This document shows positions 25,401 to 35,914 of a stretch of 64,000 nt of DNA, piece after piece. The stretch comes from Nicotiana tabacum (Eukaryota; Streptophyta; Magnoliopsida; Solanales; Solanaceae). The notes under the pieces are model-generated. The model made no database searches, had not been told where the DNA came from, and saw only the letters and a list, made by a program, of their open reading frames with translations. The stretch lies in the NCBI RefSeq assembly GCF_000715075.1, contig NC_134102.1:101964501-102028500 (forward strand), in the 5' to 3' direction. Position 1 is the stretch's first letter. Each line of letters starts with the position of its first letter. The position numbers and the translations under genes are program-made.

Positions 25401-25528
25401 AGTATATCCTAAATGTTCTATAGCCTCTCGAAGATAGGTATGGACGTCATCATACCGATCAGCAAGACTCTACTAGACATTTTCTCATGACTTGTAGAAC
25501 CTATGAACCTAGAGCTCTGATTCCAACT
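25401..25528 (-). promoter_or_regulatory. Element D leader and primer-binding site
   Basis: gctctgattcca (25514-25525) differs from the Met-type primer-site complement gctctgatacca by one base. The adjoining leader (agcctctcgaagatagg...ctcatgacttg) aligns with the leader of element C at 16228-16320, so the two elements share their packaging and priming region. Confidence 0.85.
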
Positions 25529-28494
25529 TGTCACGACCCCAAATCCACTAGTCGTGATGTCACCTAACCCAACCCTCTAGGTAAGCCAACTAGTAACTAT
25601 CCAATTCCAATGATATTAACAAGACAAATAAACAATAGTAAATTTTCTGAATTTTATATATTTTCCAAGGACTGGTAGTACAAATCATGAGCTTCTAAGA
25701 ATAGAATTTACAAAGATGAAACGACATAATACATCATCTATTTGAAAACTACATAAAGAAAGTTTTATAGATCTAAAGCTACCACGAACAAGGGGCAGCT
25801 TCAACCGGAACACAGGCACATCTTCAATCCAGCTACCATCAAATGTAGAAACATCAGCAGCCAATATTTGCACGCAAGGTGCAGAAGTGTAATATGAGTA
25901 CAACCGACCCCACGTACTCAGTAAGTAACAAACCTAACCTTGGGTTAAATTATTGACGAGCTAACACAAGGTCGAGTATAATATCAATATTCCACAATAG
26001 TTCATAACAGCATAATACAGGTAATAAAAGAGGTATCTCAAAAGTAAGATGTTCAGCTCATTCACAGTTCTAGAAAAAATTGACATGCTTTTTAAGTATC
26101 TCAGTGAAAACAAAAATCTTTTACCAAAAATGCCAAAACAATACGAGTAAGTTTGAAAACTATAATTTTCCCAAATATTCTTTCCACAATAAATAAAATG
26201 TTTCATTTTCTTTCCAGATAACAAGTGAAAAATACCTCTTTATGCCCACATATCAATGTGTAAAAAAAAGTCATGAATGACATGATACTATATAGCATGA
26301 GGAAAAGTACATCTCTATGCCTATATGTCATGTGTGCATGTCAATGTCATGTATCTCAGAGATGAATCATGTACTCATACTCTTAGAGTACTCAATCTCA
26401 CTGTCTCACATCCTCTATCACTATGCTAAATGCTCAGCACACTCAATCACTCAGCACTGTACAATAACCATTGCGGCGTGCAGCCCGATCCACATATATA
26501 TATAGTCGACTGGGCTCACTGGGGGTGTGCAGACTCAGGAGGGGCTCCTTCAGCCCAAGCTCTATATCGTTGCGGCATGCAGCCCAATCCCATAAAATAT
26601 AATCAATATATTATTGCGGCGTGCAGCCCGATCCCATCAGGTATAATATTATATGCTGCGACATGCAGCCCAATTCCAAAATGTATAATATAATATGTTG
26701 TGGCATGCAGGCCGATCCCAAAATATATAATATAATATGTTACGGCGTGCAACCCATCACAAAATGTCACTCTCACTCAGGCCTTCGGCCTCACTCAGTC
26801 ATCACTCTCTCCAGTCTCACTTACGGGCTCACAATGTCACAAAAACTAGCCCTACAACAATGATATGATGTATCAATAACAACAACTGAGACTGAGATAT
26901 AATATGAATGCATGAATATGACTAAATACGAAATATCAATGAAATCGGTGAGATGACAGCAAGAAACGACCACTATGGGACCTAAAAACATCATCATAAA
27001 GCCTAAACATGATATTTAATATGATTGATAGCTCAATTACTTTATCGCATGGTGAAAACACAAATATCAACAAACTAGGGCCACTATACAGTGCCATGGA
27101 AGCAACAGAGTCCCAATTCACATGGTGCACGCTCACACGCCCATCACTTAGCATGTGTGTCACCTCAATACCAATCACATAACACGTATTGCGGTGTTTC
27201 ATACTCTTCGCACTAAGTTTAGAAGAGTTACTTACCTCGAACAAGCCAAATCCAATACCCAGCAAGCCAAACAATGCTCCAAAAATGGCAATCCCACGCG
27301 TAACGACCATCCGAACGGCTTGAAACTAGCCAAAAGCAACTCAAATACATCAAATAATGCCAAAGTAAACAAACCCAATCGATAAAGGGTGAATCTTTAA
27401 TCAAAATTCCAAAATCGATCAAAAGGTCAAACCCGAGCTCGCGCCTCGGAACCCGACAAAACTCATAAAATCCGATAACCCATTTAATTATGAGTTTATC
27501 CATACTATTTTCACTCAAATCCAACTCCGAATCGATGTCAAAACTTAAAAATTCACTTTATGAAATTTTAGACAAAACCCCCAAATTTCACTTTGAAATC
27601 ATCAATCAAATGCCAAAAACAAAGATGGATTCAAGAAATATAACAAAAATCGAGTATAGAACACTTACCCCAATCCATATAGTGAAAATCGCCTCCAAGA
27701 ATTGTCCAAATCCGAGCTCTCCAACTCAAAATATGGTCAAATGAACAAACCTTCAATATTAAGTATTTTTGCCCAGCTGTTCTGTCTCGTTTTGCATGCC
27801 AAATCCTCCCAAAACTTACTTTTGATGCCTTTAATGGATTCCTTGTGAAATTTCAGTCAAGATAAGATTTTGAATCACTCCATTTGACCTTATAATGAAG
27901 TAGATATATTGGTTTCAATATTTGAAAATGTGCAGATTTTTAAATACGAAGTCAGTGGCAATTTTGTAATTAATCTGAAAAATCTAGCAACCCAATTCTT
28001 AGTACAATGACCATAAAATCCTTATACGTTGTCCAAATTTGATGATTCTTTTTGCTACGGGTCCGTAATTACGATACGGATCTAATGCTTCAATCAAAAC
28101 AGAAATCGGAGCTCATTTCTTCAATATGATATCATTTATGCTTAAATAAACGACGTCGAAACATAAGAAAAACGAGCGCAACACAACCCAAACCTATCCG
28201 AAACTCACCCGGGCTCCTCGGGGTCCCGTAGGAACATACCAAAAAGTCTCATAACATAATACGGACTTATTCTAGGCCTCAAATCACGCATAATAACATC
28301 GAAACGACAAAACGCGCTTCAAATCAAACTTAATGAACTTTTGACTTCCAAAAACTCACGCTGAAACATATCAAATCAACTCGGAATGAACTCAAATTTT
28401 GCACACAAGTCCTAATACATTATACGGAGCTACTCATTCCCCCAAACTACCGAGCGAAGTACAAATGCTCAAAACGACCAGTCGAGTCATTACA
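25529..28494 (-). repeat. Element D 5' LTR
   Basis: Same layout as the 3' LTR, including the minisatellite (about 26470-26765, more diverged) and cgacgtcg near 28152. Differences from its partner are scattered single bases and short gaps, implying a moderately old insertion. No gene; the open frame at 26936-27310 has no recognised similarity and lies wholly inside the LTR. Confidence 0.92.
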
Positions 28495-28499
28495 ATCAT

Positions 28500-28953
28500 G
28501 TCCAATTGACCTCAAATTTTATACTCAAGTCACAAATGATAGAACAAACCTACTCCAACTCCCGAAACCCAAATCCAAGCCCAATAACCACAAAGTCAAC
28601 TCTCGGTCAAACTTCTAGATTTCCAAAGCTTCTAATGTTCAAACTTTCGCCATTTCAAGCTCAATTCAACTACGGACCTCCAAATCACTATCTCGACACG
28701 CTCCTAAGTCCAAACTCACTGAACGGAACCATAAAAACTCCATTTCGGAGCCATTTACACATAATTCACATCCGGTCAACCTTTTCAATTTAAGCTTTTA
28801 ATCCTTGAGACTAAGTATCTCATCACATTCTGAAACATCCTCGGAACCGAACCAACTACCCTGGCAAGTCACATAGCAACTATTAAGCATAAAATGAGCA
28901 GTAAATGGAAGAACGGGGCTACAACTCTCGAAACGATCAACCGGGTCGTAATA
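28500..28953 (-). repeat. Element C 5' LTR, remaining part
   Basis: Continues the C LTR exactly where it broke off at 18721 (compare 10760-11215), ends gggtcgtaata and is followed by the duplicated site tttac. The terminal base that would complete TG...CA is mutated. Confidence 0.88.
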
Positions 28954-30423
28954 TTTACATTTCTAAAAAAAATTCTTTTCTTTTATATGAAAAGTCTACT
29001 TTTATACTAAAAAATATATATTTTATTTTATTTAAATAATTATATACCTATTATATCTAAAAATGAGATTTGGTGGCCTAAAGCATAAGCCTTACTAACC
29101 AAATCATTAGAGTCGGCTCTGCATAGACACGAAGATAAATGACTTAATTTCTTTTGAGACTTATGCTTCTACGACTGGTAATGTAGATCTTCGAATTTCT
29201 AGCTTCAGTGTGTAACTTCTTTTTCTTTTTTTCAGTCACACGTGTGGATAAAACACAAGATGAAGGAGAAAATAATAGACTACATTTAGATCGTATTTTC
29301 AAATAACTTTTTATCTTTAGAAAAAGCAACATAATTCACTAATAGAACATTCTTTTGTAATCATTTCCTTCTCACTTTCTTAGATAGTAGCCGAAGCGAT
29401 AGAACAAAACATACACGAAAAGAAAGATGAGAAAGAACAAAAATAGCCATCATAAAGTTGATTAATTATCTTTTGCAAGTCGATAGATATAAAACCTTAT
29501 ATTGAAAGAAAATAAAATAGTGAGCCTATTTGCACTAAGTATAAAATTTCATTGTGAAAAAATTACCATGAGAACAGAAAAAACTAGATAGAGATAGGAG
29601 GACTTGATATTTAAAAAATATTATATCTTGCTTTTTGTGATCAACTTAATTTTTTTAAAATAAATTATTAAATATACATACTCACTCGATCTATAATGTT
29701 GGATAGAATCTTATACTATAGTACCATATTTTTACCTTATAAAATAAATGTAATGTAATTACAAATGATATTACCTTATATTTCTTTGTGATGATTGAGA
29801 TTGACAGGTATAATGTGCAAGGCACGTGTATAGGGACTAATATCAATACTAATATCAGGAAGAATACTTCAATATTTTAACACCAAATAGCCTTTCACCA
29901 CACATGTACTTTGTCAAGTTCATCATTTCTTATGTTTGTTAGTGTCTTGTATGTATCTAGACAAAGTTAAAATTCAACTTCCATTGCATACTAGTAGATC
30001 TTAAAGAAACATTTACACTCATCATGCTAATGAGAAACTTAAATCCGTCAAATGACTTATGTAATGGTATAAGGATGATATGTAGCGGCTTTGACAATAA
30101 CATCATACATGTAGAAATCTTGATGGGTTAATGTGCTTCCAAACATGTGTTTATCTCAGAATTCAACTTTTGCCTCTAGAAAATGAAGGATATCCTTTTA
30201 CATATTTCCAGTCATTTTGAATTTTTGTATATGCTAATGTATTAATATTTTTGGGCATTTAAATTTGTTGTTATTTCATATAAATAATTGACTAATTAAA
30301 TTATTACGGGCCTTTATTAACGTGCAACGCATAGAAACTAGTTACGTTAAACACACCAGTATTATAACTCAGTTATGGAGACACCTCTTATATTTTGAAA
30401 CTAAATTACTTACTACCTTTGTA
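28954..30423. other. AT-rich intergenic DNA
   Basis: No gene seen on either strand; open frames are short and unsupported. Possible Helitron 3' end at about 30319-30341 (cgtgcaacgc then ctag followed by t), but its hairpin is decayed and no 5' end was found. Confidence 0.55.
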
Positions 30424-30816
30424 CATAGGCGTATCCATCTTGAGGGGTATGGGTTCATGTGAACCCATACTCTTTTTCCTAAATCATGTATAATAATGTT
30501 ATATTTCTTCAAAATTATTTAAATATATGTGTGTGCACCCATGCTCAAAGACTCTTATGGTGTAATTATTATTGGGTGTACCTTTACAAGTGATATTGGC
30601 AGTTCAAATCCCACTTTGAACGGTCTTGTTTTCAGCATGGAATATAAATATATGTAAAAAATTACTAAAATTTCAAAAAGAATATAATTTTAAACCTATA
30701 ATTTCAAAACTACAATGAATTCATGGTAAGATACAAAAGTTAAATCTGTCAAATATAAATTCTAGATGTACATCTTTACAACAGTGCACCCATCCTATTA
30801 AAATCCTGGATCTCTG
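30424..30816. mobile_element. hAT-type MITE, 393 bp
   Basis: Flanked by the exact 8-bp duplication cctttgta (30416-30423 and 30817-30824). The ends are decayed inverted repeats: cataggcgtatcc at the left and ggatctctg at the right, which fit an ancestral terminal repeat of the type cagaggcggatcc. Eight-base duplications and CA...TG ends are the signature of hAT transposons. The interior is AT-rich and non-coding. It resembles an abundant Solanaceae repeat, from memory. Confidence 0.72.
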
Positions 30817-30824
30817 CCTTTGTA

Positions 30825-31089
30825 TTCTCCGAGGTACTTAACAATACGTTAGTAGCAAGGTATAAAAATGCCTAAACTAACTCTTAGACACCCTTCAGAA
30901 TTTGTGCTTTCTCATCTCAAATCTACGCTTAAGTGTGCCGTATATGACAAAGGGACAAGAACAACAACTAGGAGATGGTGGATGGTAAACTTCAGCTCGC
31001 ATATGGAATTCTATGAATAGTGTTTAAAAAAATAAATTCAATATATAATTATTTGGCTACATCTTTTATTTAGCATACGTTTGGCTATA
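30825..31089. other. Intergenic DNA between MITE and SINE
   Basis: No gene, repeat or site recognised. Confidence 0.5.
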
Positions 31090-31145
31090 ATCCGTGTTCA
31101 CGGGTCTGGGGAAGAGCCGCTTCCCAAGAGGTGTGAAGTAGGCAG
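31090..31145 (-). mobile_element. SINE (TS/SolS type), 3' part
   Basis: The plus strand reads cgggtctggggaagagccgc followed by ttcccaagaggtgtgaagtaggcag, typical of the tail of the tRNA-derived SINEs of Solanaceae in reverse orientation. It is cut at ggcag by element E and continues at 46522 with tgcagcctaccctaac. Confidence 0.78.
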
Positions 31146-31902
31146 TGTTTTACCCAAAATTTAGATCTATGTTTAAATAAATAGATTTTCTAGAAGAACA
31201 GAGTTAATCTTAACCAATGTTAATGTCCAAAAGATTGTTTAACCGATTTCGCAATAAAATATCGCTAATACTGTTCAAATAGCAATAAATGTGCAACAGT
31301 AACAATATTCAATAGCCCAAGAACAAAGAAAATAACATTAAATAGTAATGAATGATATATAATAGTATTTATATAAATAAAAGTAAATGAGTTAACTGAA
31401 AATGGATGAGATTCTTTGATATTTCTCCTGACAGTGATAAATGATTGATGAACCTTTGAATATTCAGATTCTCCTTGGATCGTGAAAAAAAGGTCAGATA
31501 TAGGTCTGAAGAAAAGGTATCTTTTGTATGTATGTAACAAAGCAAAAATCTTTAGAGAATGTCAATGTATTATTTTTTATAATGAGTATGCAATCCCCCC
31601 TTATAACTACATATCTTTCTATTTATAAGGGCACATAGGCCACAAAAAATCTAATAGTACAGATCGGAGGAATATTCATTGGAATATTTTTCTAATGTCT
31701 TATCATGAAAACTAGCCATTATTGTCCTTCTAAAGGGAGTGCTCGTCCTCGTTCCTCTGCTGAGTCAGCTCGACCTCGTCTTCGTCCTTCATCAGATCAC
31801 TTGGACCTCGCCTTCATCCTTTGTTGGGAACACATTGATGACGCATGCTCTCTCAACGTTCACTCGGCCCACATATAACTAGGATAATTTTTAGCTCATA
31901 CA
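31146..31902 (-). repeat. Element E 3' LTR
   Basis: 757 bp, tgttttaccc...ctcataca on the plus strand. Positions 31269-31902 match 44662-45208 plus 46456-46521. No gene. A plant TATA box (tataaatag on the minus strand) lies at 31619-31627. Confidence 0.87.
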
Positions 31903-31920
31903 GTTAGTCCCTCAGTTTGT
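31903..31920 (-). promoter_or_regulatory. Element E polypurine-like tract
   Basis: The minus strand reads acaaactgagggactaac directly before the 3' LTR start tgtatgagc. It is only partly purine but lies at the required place. Confidence 0.5.
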
Positions 31921-33080
31921 TGTGATGGCCTTCGTGGGCGAGTTCAACGAACGGATAATAGCGTTCGTGGTCGTCTTTGTGGTCGAGTTCGTTGAACAAA
32001 TAACAATGGCCGTGATTGTTGTGACGAGCAGGCGACGTGGCTCTTTGCGGACCACATGTTTCAAACCCCTGAATTTCCTGGGTGATTTGTTGGAACCATT
32101 TGGTCCAGGAGAAGAAGTGACTTCATGATGCCATGCATCATGATGATGCTGATTCCCGACGTATTGCGTCGATTCGCATGTGACCTTTGATTAGCTCTGC
32201 CGTTTTGATTCGAGTACCAATTATGACGAACCATTTCAATTTTGGAGCCTTAAACGCTATAAATAGGGATTGTTTCTTCGCTATCCAAACTTTACTTCCT
32301 TTCATACCATCTTTTCTCTCATAATCTTCGTTTCTTCTCTTGAATCTTCTTTGCCTCTTGAGACTTGAACTTTCTTTCATACTGTCATATTCCTTCATAA
32401 CCATGTCTAACCTTTCTTTTAACGTTGATGAAGGGAGCCAAGCCATCCCTCTGGCTGTTGTGTTCCCTTCTCATGGAGAGGACGCCATTGCCGTCGGATA
32501 GGATAAAATTGTTCCTTCATTAGAGTTGATCATCCCCCGCAACCCTGAGGCTAGGCCTGATTTTCAACGGTCACCGTACGCGGCGCCCGGAAAATTTCTA
32601 TCGACGATGGAGCCTAAACACTTGGCTGAATTCAGAGCCAAGTTTGGCCTTCCCGACCACGTTGAATTGATCCTCGCTGGTGAGGGGGAAGTGCATACCG
32701 TCCAGGGTATTATGTTCTTTACGCCTACTCGTTCACCATTGGTTACTCATTTTCCCTTCTCTTGCTAGTGGAGGAATTTTGCCATTATTACGGCATTTGC
32801 CCCGCTCAGCTCGCCCCTTATGTTTATAAGGTTATTAAAATGCTATCAGCATTTGCTGATCTTGCCGGAGTCGAGGTCACTGTGAGGCACTTGGTGCATC
32901 TGTTTGCACCCAGCTTCTACAGAGGGACGATGTTGAACATGCGACATCGTAGGGGTAAATTCTTGGTGGTGAAGATAAATGACAACGGTAGTTGGCAATT
33001 CTGGCTCGACTACTTTTACGTCAAGACAGAGGCCGTTATGGCTAATGTCTACGATTTCCTTGAGTCTTAGAAACATACAC

Positions 33081-33158
33081 GTGAGTGTTCAGTTTTTTAA
33101 CCTTCTTGAAGCATTTTGTTCATTTCAAATTGGTTGAATGATTCTTCTCTCCCTGCAG
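33081..33158 (+). other. Candidate intron 1 of antisense module
   Basis: Begins GTGAGT and ends CCCTGCAG, 78 bp, T-rich with a pyrimidine tract before the acceptor. The reading frame before it (VYDFLES, then a stop) and after it (IDDWVKHVLPHTVG) both look coding. Confidence 0.65.
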
Positions 33159-33287
33159 CCAATAATTGTTCTCCTCCCCTGGCGATAAGTATCGATGACT
33201 GGGTCAAGCATGTTCTCCCTCACACCGTGGGGATTCGCGACTGGCCAAGCTTCTTTTAGAAGAACAAGCCGACCCTCAGCTCGATAG

Positions 33288-33366
33288 GTAATTTTTCTCT
33301 TCAGACCGTGATCGTATTTTGTGTTGGCTTATGTAGTTATAAACCCCTATACTTTGTCTTTTTCAG
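33288..33366 (+). other. Candidate intron 2 of antisense module
   Basis: Donor AG/GTAATT, acceptor TTTTTCAG, 79 bp. It separates the DWPSFF segment from the Arg- and Ala/Pro-rich segment beginning GSAMGILRRNRAPMP. Confidence 0.65.
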
Positions 33367-34139
33367 GTTCAGCCATGGGGATTTTAAGAAGGAATAGGGC
33401 ACCCATGCCCATATTTAGGAGGAGAAGGGCCGCTGCGCCTTCTGCCTCCGCCCCCGTATTGGCTGCCGTTCCTTCCACCTTCGCCCCCATCTCAGCTACT
33501 GCGCCCGCTCCTCAAGCGTTCTGACTCATTGATGAAGATAATGAAGTCCCCTCCTGTGATGGGGATTTAAGGCCCCACAAAAGGAAGGTTGTGGATGCGA
33601 GCAGGGGATTTCCCCTAGTCGTTGATTCAGTAGAGGGTGATTTCACTCTTAGGGAGATGGCGAAGATACATATCGACAGTACGTTAGGGTGACCTTCGAG
33701 GCCCCTCAACTAGAAGAGGCTAACAAGGGTGTGCCTTTGCGTCCTGAGGGGGAGATAGTCGTGGAGAGGACGCTAGGCAAAAACTTCGTGCCCGCAGGGC
33801 AAGAGGGAGCTTCAACTTCAAGGCCGGCAGCGGATGTTTTGCCGGACGATAAGGGCAAAGGAAAGGACGTCGTCGATGAGGGAGATGGCTCAGGTTCCGA
33901 CATGGACCCTCACAACCTTAGGATGATCGATAATGGACTCACCCAGATCGAGGTGAGGATGGAGGGAGGCCCAAGGACCATCAAGATCCTAATTGATCAT
34001 GATCTGCAGAGAAACACTAAGGAGGTGGTCCCCGCTCTCGGCCCCCTTTACTCCGACGCACTCTTTGGGGGTGTGACCCTCAAGGAGATAAGTGACGGTA
34101 CCCTGTCAAAGAACATTGTCGGCCTTGCTCTCAGGAAAA

Positions 34140-34218
34140 GTATGGTTGTTGTTTATTCTTTTCCCTTTGCCTTAACTCATTTATAAGTTTTAACTTTTGC
34201 CATTTGTTTGATATACAG
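34140..34218 (+). other. Candidate intron 3 of antisense module
   Basis: Donor AAAA/GTATGG, acceptor ATATACAG, 79 bp. It separates NIVGLALRK from the coiled-coil exon. Confidence 0.62.
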
Positions 34219-35087
34219 ATGGTCATTTAGGAGATCGAGAGTGCTCGGAGGGAGAAGAGGCGAAAAGAAATCTACATGAAGTTGAAGGGTAAGTACGTAG
34301 AGTACCGTGGAATGTACCGGGAGGCTCAAAGGCGTCTTCCCAAGGGGGCGAAGAATAATTGAAGAAAAAGGACGAGGAACTGATGGCAGCCGTGGAGAGG
34401 CTCAGCGTCCTCGAGGGGGATCTTAAGAGAAAGGAAGAAGAGCTTGAGCTGAGTATGGGTATGGAAGCCCAATGCAGAGACCTCTAACATCAGTTGGGCC
34501 AACTGCAAGGCCAGTTAGATGAGTGTCAATTTCAGATAGATGCTCTCCGAGGGGAGGTTGCTGAGAAGCAACAGATGCTAGAGTAGGCGGAGTCCTCCCG
34601 ACTGGATGCTCGTAGAAAGGTTGACATCCTTGAGCTGGCGAACATGACCCTACGTTCCAAGGGGGATAATGCTCTATCAACAGCAATGGCTAAAGAGGAC
34701 CGGCTCGATGAGAGGATTGGAGTGTTAGACAAGGAAAAATCTGAGCTGCATGATCGAGTTTCTCCTCTTGAGGCCAAGAAGGCCGAGTATCCTAATATTC
34801 CTTGTGAGTAGTACGAGGAGTGGATCCATGCTGAAGCCCGGCTGGACGTGATCCGAGATTTGAATAAGAAGGGCTTTGTCTCTGAGGTAGCCCTCGAAGA
34901 TGCTCGAGTTAAATCTCGTGCGGCTCAGATCGCTTGTGGCTATGATCCTGCCACGCCTCAGCTTGACTCCAAGGAGGATGAGGAAGAGGGTGTAGCCCGA
35001 CTTGCGGATAGTGCTTGGTATGATTCCGCCTACGGTCGAGGCGAGGGTGGAGATGGTGCCGGAAGACTGGATGGTGATGGTCATTAG

Positions 35088-35914
35088 TTTTCTTTTAACT
35101 TTTTGTATATTTTTTTAGCGTCTTCGAGCGTTCTTGTAAAAAACTCTTCATCTGAATATGAATATCAAAGTTGATTTTTGTTTTACACATACCTTTTTCA
35201 TTTCTATGTTTCGTTTCTGTACTTTTATGTTTTACTTTTGTACTTGCATGTTTTGCTTCTTTATTCTTTTCATTGTTGTCCTCTAGGCGGCCTTAGACTT
35301 TGGGTTGAATAGAAGTGGTCCGTACCAGCCCTTTGTTCAAATAAGTCGAGTATATCTCTTAGTTGAGATGTGGCCAAGGGTCTATATGTGTTCTTTGATT
35401 TGATCGAACGTACCTTTAAGTTGAGTCGTGGCCAAGGGCCAATAGGTGTTGTTCGATATGGTTGAACGTGCCTTTAAGTTAGGTCGAGGCCAGGGGCTGA
35501 TAGGCATTGTTCGAGCTGGTCGAATGTACCTTTAAGTTAAATCGAGGCCAAGGGCCAATAGGTGTTGTTCGAGCTGGTCGAGCGTACCATTTTGGAGAGT
35601 AGTGTTAACAGATGTGCGTATTTATTATATCAACGTTTTTGTTTCAATTACATCATTTTTTCCCTTGGGCGATTTTGGGGAAAGTTACAAGTTTTGGGTG
35701 TCGGCTGGCGTCCCAGTCCTAGTATATCTAGTCCCTTCATTGTTCGACTTGGAGGTTCTTGAGGAATCAGGCAATGAAACAATAAGTCCTCACGCATATT
35801 CCAACTTGAAGTGTCCTATTCGTCACCTCGTTAAAAACCTCCTTGAGAAAACCCTATTGGGACAAAACTCAAGTGAGGAAAAAAGAGTATGACTTACGGG
35901 GTATTTCTTGTTTT
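35088..35914 (-). other. Element E spacer between pol and antisense module
   Basis: No gene. T-rich after the antisense module, then the 58-bp tandem repeats, then about 320 bp of unique sequence (35595-35914) up to the pol stop. Corresponds to the 3' untranslated region of Tat-lineage elements. Confidence 0.7.
35363..35594 (-). repeat. 58-bp tandem repeat, four copies
   Basis: Units begin ttgagatgtgg, ttgagtcgtgg, ttaggtcgagg and ttaaatcgagg at 35363, 35421, 35479 and 35537, exactly 58 bp apart. Shared words are ggccaaggg, ggtgttgttcg and cgtacctttaag. Tandem repeats behind pol are known from Tat/Ogre elements and can seed satellites. Confidence 0.92.

Larger units (their letters stand above)
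18722..28494 (-). mobile_element. Element D: complete non-coding (LARD-like) LTR retrotransposon
   Basis: 9.77 kb, flanked by the exact 5-bp duplication atcat. LTRs of about 2,974 and 2,966 bp both run tgtcacgacc...cattaca. A 3.8-kb internal region has a Met-type primer site with one mismatch and a purine tract but no recognisable gag or pol domain. Long terminal repeats around a long non-coding interior define large retrotransposon derivatives (LARDs). The leader and the end of the interior match element C, so movement using chromovirus proteins is likely but inferred. Confidence 0.9.
8444..28953 (-). mobile_element. Element C: complete, decayed chromovirus with element D nested in its 5' LTR
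   Basis: Flanked by the 5-bp duplication tttac (8439-8443 and 28954-28958). Minus-strand order: 5' LTR (28953-28500 plus 18721-16340), primer site 16325-16336, gag, protease, RT-RNase H, integrase-chromodomain, polypurine tract, 3' LTR (11215-8444). Without element D and one copy of its duplication it would be about 10.7 kb. Gene order with integrase last, the chromodomain and the Met-type primer site indicate a Del/Tekay-like Ty3/gypsy element. Every gene carries stops or shifts. Confidence 0.9.
32403..35087 (+). pseudogene. Antisense ORF module of element E (putative gypsy-type domain plus coiled coil), apparently spliced, broken
   Basis: Runs opposite to gag-pol. The ATG at 32403 (MSNLSFNVDEGSQ) is followed by TAG at 32499 and a frameshift near 32715. 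Then comes VEEFCHYYGICPAQLAPYV (from 32765) through FWLDYFYVKTEA, resembling the plant 'putative gypsy type transposon' domain (Pfam PF04195, recognised from memory). Three candidate introns have GT-AG ends: 33081-33158, 33288-33366 and 34140-34218 (78, 79, 79 bp). The last exon, 34219-35087, is a long Glu/Lys/Arg-rich heptad-like coiled coil with an acidic, Gly-rich tail (DSKEDEEEGVARL). Several TAG stops interrupt it. Function unknown; extra ORFs of this kind are known in Tat-lineage elements. Confidence 0.78.

Noticed and set aside
26936..27310. 124-codon open frame on the minus strand.
   Set aside because: Entirely within the D 5' LTR; the matching region of the partner LTR (20286-20513) is open over only 75 codons and no domain is recognised.
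29144..29332. 62-codon minus-strand frame in the low-copy region.
   Set aside because: Low-complexity, Lys/Ser-rich, with no neighbours or motif; expected by chance.
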